From: an uncultured Allofournierella sp. | Lineage (GTDB): Bacteria; Bacillota; Clostridia; Oscillospirales; Ruminococcaceae | Assembly (NCBI GenBank): GCA_944382705.1 | Contig: CALWNE010000039.1 | Coordinates: 1-28,008, forward strand | Length of the DNA stretch: 28,008 nucleotides | Direction: 5' to 3' | Part shown: one piece after another, positions 23,749 to 28,008 of the stretch | How the letters are laid out: the number at the start of each line of letters is the position of its first letter | How positions within the stretch are numbered: the stretch's first letter is position 1 | The notes under the pieces: generated by a model | The model's database searches: none | Seen by the model: only the letters and a program-made list of their open reading frames with translations | What the model was told of the DNA's origin: nothing | Made by a program: the position numbers and the translations under genes

Positions 23749-24863
23749 TGGCTCAACACCTCGTCCAAATCGTAAACTGTATTGATTTTACCGGACAGCA
23801 CGCTCACAAAAGCCGGGTCGCTGGTGTACTGCCGCACCACGGTGGGGCGGGAGTCGTCAATTTCGCTGGCCTTCAAGATAGGTTTCATGCTGAACAGACT
23901 GCCTGCATAAGCAAAGCCGTACTCCTCTTTCAGGTACTTGCGGGCCAGCTGGCTCATCATGGGCCAGGCACTGGCTGGCTTTGCGGGGCACTCGTTGCAG
24001 TTGTACAGCACTCCCGGCCGGCATCTGCCCTGGCTGCGGGCCTGGCATTCAAAGGTTGCCAGGCTGTCGTAGCTGGTGGTATGGGGGGTAAAGGTAACGC
24101 TTGTAAGGCTGTGCAGGCCGGTTTTGCCAAAGGGCATGATGGAAAAAAACGGCCCGTCCATTACGGTAATGCCGGTATCTTGCAACGACTGGTCCACCTG
24201 GCACAAAATAATTTCGCACAGCTCGTACTTGATTTTAAAGGGCTCAAACCCCAGCATCTGGTGCAGCTCGTTCACCCCGGCATAGGTGGCATTCAGCAAA
24301 AAGGGAGCTTCGGCGGTAAGGTCCCCTGCCTTTACCTGCCACACGCTACCCGCCCGGCGCACCTCCTGGGGACGCCGCCTGAATGCCATGGTTACCTGGG
24401 GCATGGCTGCCAGCTCCCTTAGGAAATACTCCTTTAAAATCTGGGCATCGTAGGTGTACTCGGTGGTCAGGAACGCTCCATCGCACTGGCCGGGTTTAAA
24501 ATACCGGCTGGTGGGCACCTCGTCACACCGAATATCTGCCGCCTTGCAAAAACGGCGGAACTCCTGGGCGTTGGTCCAGGAAAAATGGGCGCTGGTGGCA
24601 TACACCTGGTCGAACTGTGTGTGGATGCAAAAGCCATAGTCCTGCAAAAAGCGCTCAAAATACCGGGCACTTTTGATGGCGGTGGAGTAGCTGCGGGGGT
24701 AGTGGTACCCCATGTGCACCCGTGCCTGGTTGATGTAGGTTGCCCGCATAAAGGGGGCCTCATCCTGTTCCAGAACCAGCACCTTCTGGCCCTGTTTGCC
24801 GCAGCGATGGGCTGCGTACAAGCCGTACAGCCCGGCACCCACGATGATTTTATCGTAAACCAT
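23745..24863 (-). CDS. FAD-dependent oxidoreductase (DAO-like) of the glycan cassette
   Basis: This 372-residue protein has an N-terminal Rossmann FAD motif, GAGLYG (9-14), with Glu32 at the strand end, in the DAO-like flavoprotein fold. NQARVHMGYHYPRS (45-58) is characteristic of flavoproteins found in polysaccharide clusters. A cysteine cluster, Cys273-x7-Cys281-x7-Cys289-x2-Cys292, lies in the substrate domain and could bind a metal or iron-sulfur centre. AAAAAAGGAG sets the ATG at 24863. It lies 46 bases after a GT2 gene and overlaps the next by four bases. It presumably oxidises a sugar or sugar-derived intermediate; the substrate is unknown. Confidence 0.85.
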   Translation of the reverse strand: MVYDKIIVGAGLYGLYAAHRCGKQGQKVLVLEQDEAPFMRATYINQARVHMGYHYPRSYSTAIKSARYFERFLQDYGFCIHTQFDQVYATSAHFSWTNAQEFRRFCKAADIRCDEVPTSRYFKPGQCDGAFLTTEYTYDAQILKEYFLRELAAMPQVTMAFRRRPQEVRRAGSVWQVKAGDLTAEAPFLLNATYAGVNELHQMLGFEPFKIKYELCEIILCQVDQSLQDTGITVMDGPFFSIMPFGKTGLHSLTSVTFTPHTTSYDSLATFECQARSQGRCRPGVLYNCNECPAKPASAWPMMSQLARKYLKEEYGFAYAGSLFSMKPILKASEIDDSRPTVVRQYTSDPAFVSVLSGKINTVYDLDEVLSQ

Positions 24864-24909
24864 GGTAAAGCTCCTTTTTTGAAAGCTCTCTGCCGGGCAT
24901 CTGTGCAAT

Positions 24910-25707
24910 TCAGGGGTTGTAACGCCCTGCTGCTGCGGCAAAGAGGATTTTAAGCAGATTGGAGTTGCCCTGGAACCCCTTGATTTTTGTGGGGGTGGGC
25001 TCGTTTTTGGGGTAGGCTCGCTCCACCGGCACCTCGCAGGCTTTTAAGCCCAGCTGGGTAGCCCGGATGCTTAGGTAAGCCAGCAGTTCGTAGCCCACAA
25101 AGATGTCCCGCAGGGGCTGCACCGCCGGGTGGGTAAGGTATTCCCTGCTGTACGCACGGTAGGCGTTGGTGGTATCGGTAAACCACTGGCCCGCTGCCAG
25201 GCTGATAACCGGCGCATGAATCAACCGCACCGCCCAATACCGGCTGACAGGGGTATTGATGGCTCGTCCACCCGGCACAAAGCGGCTGCCCTGTACCAAA
25301 TCATAGCCCTGTTCCAGCTTTTGCAAAAACAGGGGCACGCTCTCGATGGAGTCCTTGTTGTTGCCGTCAATGGTGAGTACCCCCTTGTAGCCCCGTTCCA
25401 GTGCATAGGCAATGCCCATGCGCAGCTGTGCCCCCTGCTTGCCAGCGCTCTGCTTGGTGAGCAGGGTGTTCACCCCCAGCTGAGCCAGCCGGTTGGGTTC
25501 CATGCTGCCGTCTGTGGAGCCGCCGTCGCACAGGATAACATCGCACAGACGGTGAATGCCAGCCTTCTGGCCCTTTGCCAGCTGGGTGAGGATCCGGTTT
25601 CCCTCGTTGATGATGGGAATCAACAGGCAGTACTTGCTGCTGCGGGAGGCAAATTCCTGCTTGGTGTAGGCCGGCACGCCCGGACGCTGTTCTACCTGCT
25701 GGATCAT
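24910..25707 (-). CDS. GT2 family glycosyltransferase (soluble)
   Basis: This 265-residue protein has a GT-A fold without membrane helices. LIPIINEGNRI (29-39), CDGGSTDGS (60-68) and the DxD-equivalent TIDGNNKDS (112-120) are the nucleotide-sugar binding elements, and QGSRFVPGG follows as in DPM1-like GT2s. GSRF and the TDTTNAYRAYSREYL segment suggest a dolichol-phosphate-mannose-synthase-like subgroup. Start ATG 25707 overlaps the previous stop (ATGA) and has GGAGG ten bases upstream. Donor and acceptor are unknown. Confidence 0.88.
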   Translation of the reverse strand: MIQQVEQRPGVPAYTKQEFASRSSKYCLLIPIINEGNRILTQLAKGQKAGIHRLCDVILCDGGSTDGSMEPNRLAQLGVNTLLTKQSAGKQGAQLRMGIAYALERGYKGVLTIDGNNKDSIESVPLFLQKLEQGYDLVQGSRFVPGGRAINTPVSRYWAVRLIHAPVISLAAGQWFTDTTNAYRAYSREYLTHPAVQPLRDIFVGYELLAYLSIRATQLGLKACEVPVERAYPKNEPTPTKIKGFQGNSNLLKILFAAAAGRYNP

Positions 25708-26489
25708 GCGCCAAACACCTCCGCCATATAGTCCAGATTTTTGCAAACGGTATCAAAATCGGTGGTCTTGATTTCCAGCGACACATAGCCCTGGTAGCCT
25801 ACCGCACGCAGCAGCATGGCCAGCTCCTTGTGCTCCGGCCGGGGCTGAATCGGTGCAAGGCCCGGCTCGCTGATGTGCACATGGCTCACATAGTCCATAA
25901 AGCCTGCAAAGCTGTGGGGCTGCTCCCCGTTGGCAATCATGGTTCCCATATCCAGCGTAACACCCAGGCCGGGGCTGTCGATGCGTTTTGCCAGCTCGAA
26001 GGCCTGCTGGGTGGTATTAATATAATTGGTATTATAAAGGGGAGGATTGGCCTCCAGACCAATGACCACCTGCCGCTGGGAGGCCGCCCATGCAATGCGC
26101 TTTAAAAAGTCCTCTCCCTGCTGGGGGTCTGCTCCCTGGGGCATATTCCGGTTACGGGGGCAGCCGAACACCAGGTTGCGGCAGCGGCAGCTGGCGGCAA
26201 ATTCAATGGCCTGCAGGGTGTAGATTTCCAGCTCTCTGGCCTGCTCTGCATCAAAAATGTTTCCGGTCTGGCCATACCAGATGCTTTGCATACTGGGAAT
26301 TTCCAGCCCGTACTGCTGCTGCATCACCCCTGCAAACAGCGCAGCGGCAGCCGGGCAGCTATAGGGCCGTTCCGGCACCAGCCGGGTGGGGGCAATTTCA
26401 ATGCCGGTGAATCCCAGTTCCTTCAGCCGCTGCCAGATGGCGGCATCGTCCTGCTGGGCCCAGCCAATGTTGGAGGCTGCAAGTTTCAT
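25704..26489 (-). CDS. TIM-barrel sugar phosphate isomerase/epimerase-like enzyme
   Basis: This 261-residue cytoplasmic protein belongs to the xylose isomerase-like / AP-endonuclease-2 superfamily. The expected metal ligands are visible at the barrel strand ends: Glu146 (GLEANPP), Asp180 (TLDMGTM), His205 (HVHISEPG) and Glu239 (SLEIKT). Relatives include IolE, IolH, hydroxypyruvate isomerase and 3-ketoglycoside eliminases, so isomerisation, epimerisation or elimination are all possible. ATG 26489 overlaps the stop of the preceding epimerase (ATGA), and AAAGG lies nine bases before it. It sits between an NAD enzyme and a GT2, suggesting a role in making the donor sugar. Confidence 0.86.
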   Translation of the reverse strand: MKLAASNIGWAQQDDAAIWQRLKELGFTGIEIAPTRLVPERPYSCPAAAALFAGVMQQQYGLEIPSMQSIWYGQTGNIFDAEQARELEIYTLQAIEFAASCRCRNLVFGCPRNRNMPQGADPQQGEDFLKRIAWAASQRQVVIGLEANPPLYNTNYINTTQQAFELAKRIDSPGLGVTLDMGTMIANGEQPHSFAGFMDYVSHVHISEPGLAPIQPRPEHKELAMLLRAVGYQGYVSLEIKTTDFDTVCKNLDYMAEVFGA

Positions 26490-27409
26490 TCGGTCCATCC
26501 TTTCATAAAGGCCGCAATGCTGGCCAGTTCCTGCTGTGCATCCTGCAAGTAGCCATCCTGGCCGCCAAATTCCTTGGCGTACAGGGTGCGCAGGTCATAG
26601 TCAAAGGGCTGGCCGGGCAGATGCTGCTCAAAGGGCCGGCCCGTTACTGCCTGGTGTACCTGGGCAGCACTCACCGGGGCAGTAGCCAGATGCAGGCAGC
26701 GCAAATCCAGCGCCAGTGCCCGCTGAATATCGCTCCAAAGGCGGCGCAGGTCGTAAAACTGGTAGACCGAGCGGCTGTCGGTAAAGGCCAGCGCATTAAA
26801 GGGCGCTGCCGCAAACCAGGCTTTCAGCTGGGCCGGGGCCTGGCTGTTGTTCAGCTTATAAAAGCCGTTGCCTGCATCATGATAAGCCGCCGCCACCAGC
26901 GGGCTTTGGATCGCCAGCTCCTGGTAAATCTGCGGCCGAAGCATAGCCGGGGTGATGGTGTGCAGGTCATACAAAAAGTTCTTTTTGAGGCCGGGTCCAT
27001 ACAAAGCCGGCAGCCGAACAATCAAAGCGTCCGGCCAGTCCTGCCGCACCCATTGCTCCAGCTGCAAGCGGTTTGCGCCATAGGCGGGCAGCTGGCCGCT
27101 TTCGGGCTGGTCTGCTTCGGTTTTTCCCCGGCTGTCGGCAAACACACAAACAGAGGAAATGAGCACCAGTTTTTTGGGAGCCAGTCTGCGGATGTTTTCT
27201 CTGGCGGTTTTCATAACCTCCAAATCCGCCTGAGGATCCTGGTTTGCCAAAAACATCGCTGCCGGTACACCGGCATACACCACCAGGTCGTTGGTTTGCC
27301 CAAACCCCTCGTGCACATCCACCGAATGATAAGCCCGCTGAAACGCCCCGGTGGCCAGCAAATTACTGCCCACAAATCCGGTGCTGCCCACCAAAACCTT
27401 CTGCTCCAT
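26486..27409 (-). CDS. NAD-dependent epimerase/dehydratase-like protein (extended SDR)
   Basis: This 307-residue protein has the extended-SDR fold with NAD(P) motif GSTGFVG (8-14) and the catalytic-region strand LVLISSVCVF (81-90). The usual active-site YxxxK reads Tyr110-Gly-Ala-Asn-Arg114: lysine is replaced by arginine, seen directly in codons TAT GGC GCA AAC CGC. Activity may therefore be altered or lost. RLPALYGPGLKKNF is a standard extended-SDR substrate-loop segment. It is the first gene of the long operon, about 45 bases behind a strong promoter, with AAAGGAG before ATG. It likely acts on a nucleotide-linked sugar; the product is unknown. Confidence 0.88.
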   Translation of the reverse strand: MEQKVLVGSTGFVGSNLLATGAFQRAYHSVDVHEGFGQTNDLVVYAGVPAAMFLANQDPQADLEVMKTARENIRRLAPKKLVLISSVCVFADSRGKTEADQPESGQLPAYGANRLQLEQWVRQDWPDALIVRLPALYGPGLKKNFLYDLHTITPAMLRPQIYQELAIQSPLVAAAYHDAGNGFYKLNNSQAPAQLKAWFAAAPFNALAFTDSRSVYQFYDLRRLWSDIQRALALDLRCLHLATAPVSAAQVHQAVTGRPFEQHLPGQPFDYDLRTLYAKEFGGQDGYLQDAQQELASIAAFMKGWTE

Positions 27410-27458
27410 GCTGTTACGCTCCTTTCGACCCTCTAACGGGTACGCTCATACAGAGTTC

Positions 27459-27487
27459 ATTATACACGCAAACAGTGCCTGTTACAA
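27459..27487 (-). promoter_or_regulatory. Promoter of the ten-gene glycan-to-rpsA operon
   Basis: TTGTAA (27482-27487), a 17-base spacer and TATAAT (27459-27464) form a strong sigma-A promoter on the minus strand, with the same two hexamers and spacing as the recA promoter. The leader is about 43 bases. Confidence 0.8.
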
Positions 27488-27593
27488 GGCGCTCTCCTGC
27501 TTCATCCAGTCTGCGGCGGCACACAGGGGCAGCAAAAACCATAGAATTATGCTATGTTTTAAAAAAAACCTTTTCTTTTTTCCTTACATCGTG

Positions 27594-27599
27594 TATAAT
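27594..27599 (+). promoter_or_regulatory. Possible -10 of the right-edge sensor gene
   Basis: TATAAT lies about 100 bases before the sensor ATG, with only a T-rich tract at the -35 position. The two promoters in this 288-base gap face away from each other. Confidence 0.45.
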
Positions 27600-27653
27600 T
27601 ACTCCGAATATTTTGAATACTGTCGATTGGCCTCAAAAATTAGGCCCGGCAAC

Positions 27654-27681
27654 AAGGCAGCCCAACGGTTCCGGCTGCTTT
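27654..27681 (+). other. Leader hairpin before the right-edge sensor gene
   Basis: AAGGCAGCC pairs with GGCTGCTTT (one wobble and a short flank) immediately before the CAGGAG ribosome-binding site. It may influence translation. It does not match the GEMM riboswitch core, as far as I can see by eye. Confidence 0.4.
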
Positions 27682-27697
27682 ACAGGAGTTATACGCA

Positions 27698-28008
27698 ATG
27701 AAAAAAAGTTCCAAACGGCAGATTGCCATTTCCTTTTTTCTGGTGTTTTTAGTGTGCATTGCTTTGAGCGCATCTTTGAATATCTTTTCAAAGAATGCGG
27801 TGGAAGTGCAGCGACGCGAGGCAACTAACAAAATCGAATCCACCTCCCAAACCGCCCGCAACCTGGTGGAAACGCAAATCAACGGAAATTTCCAAACCAT
27901 GATTACCCTTGCATCTCTGCTGGGCAGTAAAGTTTCGGTCAATGACGCAGAAAGCCTATCTACCATGATGCAGCTGCTTTATACCATCAACGAACAAAAC
28001 AACTTTGT
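27698..28008 (+). CDS. N-terminus of a membrane sensor protein (cut by window end)
   Basis: A reading frame opens at ATG 27698, behind CAGGAG, and runs off the window after 103 residues. It begins MKKSSKRQIAIS, then a membrane helix (about 9-29, SFFLVFLVCIALSASLNIF), then a polar, helical segment (SKNAVEVQRREATNKIESTSQTARNLVETQ and onward) typical of the start of an extracytoplasmic Cache sensor domain. Such N-termini occur in diguanylate cyclases, histidine kinases and chemoreceptors; the output domain lies outside, so the class cannot be stated. Its codon use is more AT-rich than most of the window. Confidence 0.75.
   Translation, partial: MKKSSKRQIAISFFLVFLVCIALSASLNIFSKNAVEVQRREATNKIESTSQTARNLVETQINGNFQTMITLASLLGSKVSVNDAESLSTMMQLLYTINEQNNF

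Noticed and set aside
27540..27556. CATAG-N7-CTATG inverted repeat as a terminator or operator
   Set aside because: The 5-bp arms are too short to separate from chance in AT-rich DNA.
27600..27697. c-di-GMP (GEMM) riboswitch before the sensor gene
   Set aside because: There is a hairpin before the ribosome-binding site, but the conserved GEMM core sequence elements are not present.
1..28008. CRISPR arrays, insertion sequences, tRNA or rRNA genes, prophage
   Set aside because: No regularly spaced repeats, transposase or integrase proteins, tRNA-like cloverleaf or rRNA segments were recognised.

Overview
The window looks like a chromosomal segment of a moderately GC-rich gut-type Clostridia (Firmicutes), most likely Oscillospiraceae (the Faecalibacterium / Gemmiger / Subdoligranulum neighbourhood). 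The reasons are the fused ispH-rpsA gene, the cmk-plsC-ispH/rpsA order, Gram-positive ribosome-binding sites, a lipoprotein-type sugar-binding protein with a Clostridia-like signal peptide, and sigma-A type promoters. The genus is an inference. I see no rRNA, tRNA, CRISPR array, transposase or phage gene. Nearly everything lies on the minus strand; only the rpiR-type regulator and the truncated right-edge gene are on plus.

Region 1 (1-4700) is a sugar ABC importer: a binding lipoprotein and two permeases, transcribed away from a divergent RpiR-family regulator. The 350-base divergent region holds several inverted repeats that are candidate operators. There is no ATPase and no glycosidase, so the importer presumably borrows a shared ATPase. 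A hairpin between the binding-protein gene and the permeases probably lowers permease expression. Tandem hairpins close the operon at the left edge, and a bidirectional terminator separates the regulator from the next unit.

Region 2 (4900-14510) is housekeeping and signalling. pgsA overlaps rimO. recX follows recA. Upstream lies one five-gene operon: an FG-GAP lipoprotein, a PhoB/OmpR-type response regulator, a HAMP histidine kinase, a DUF1385 (YqhQ-like) membrane protein and prmC. It starts at a perfect-consensus sigma-A promoter and ends at an 18-bp terminator stem that also contains the -35 box of recA.

Region 3 (14569-16321) has a ZIP-family metal transporter, deoC and a 46-residue membrane protein translationally coupled to deoC. 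A 17-bp hairpin after deoC appears both to terminate transcription and to hold the ZIP ribosome-binding site.

Region 4 (16554-27487) appears to be a single ten-gene, 11-kb operon. It begins with six genes for an unknown surface glycan or glycolipid: an SDR-type epimerase/reductase, a TIM-barrel sugar isomerase-like enzyme, a soluble GT2, an FAD oxidoreductase carrying an unusual four-cysteine cluster, a membrane GtrB-like GT2 with an altered DxD site, and a GT-C-like polytopic membrane protein. It then runs without a break into baiN-like, cmk, plsC and ispH-rpsA. The glycan cassette is the best candidate here for an undescribed pathway. The right edge (27698-28008, plus) is the start of a membrane sensor gene cut by the window.
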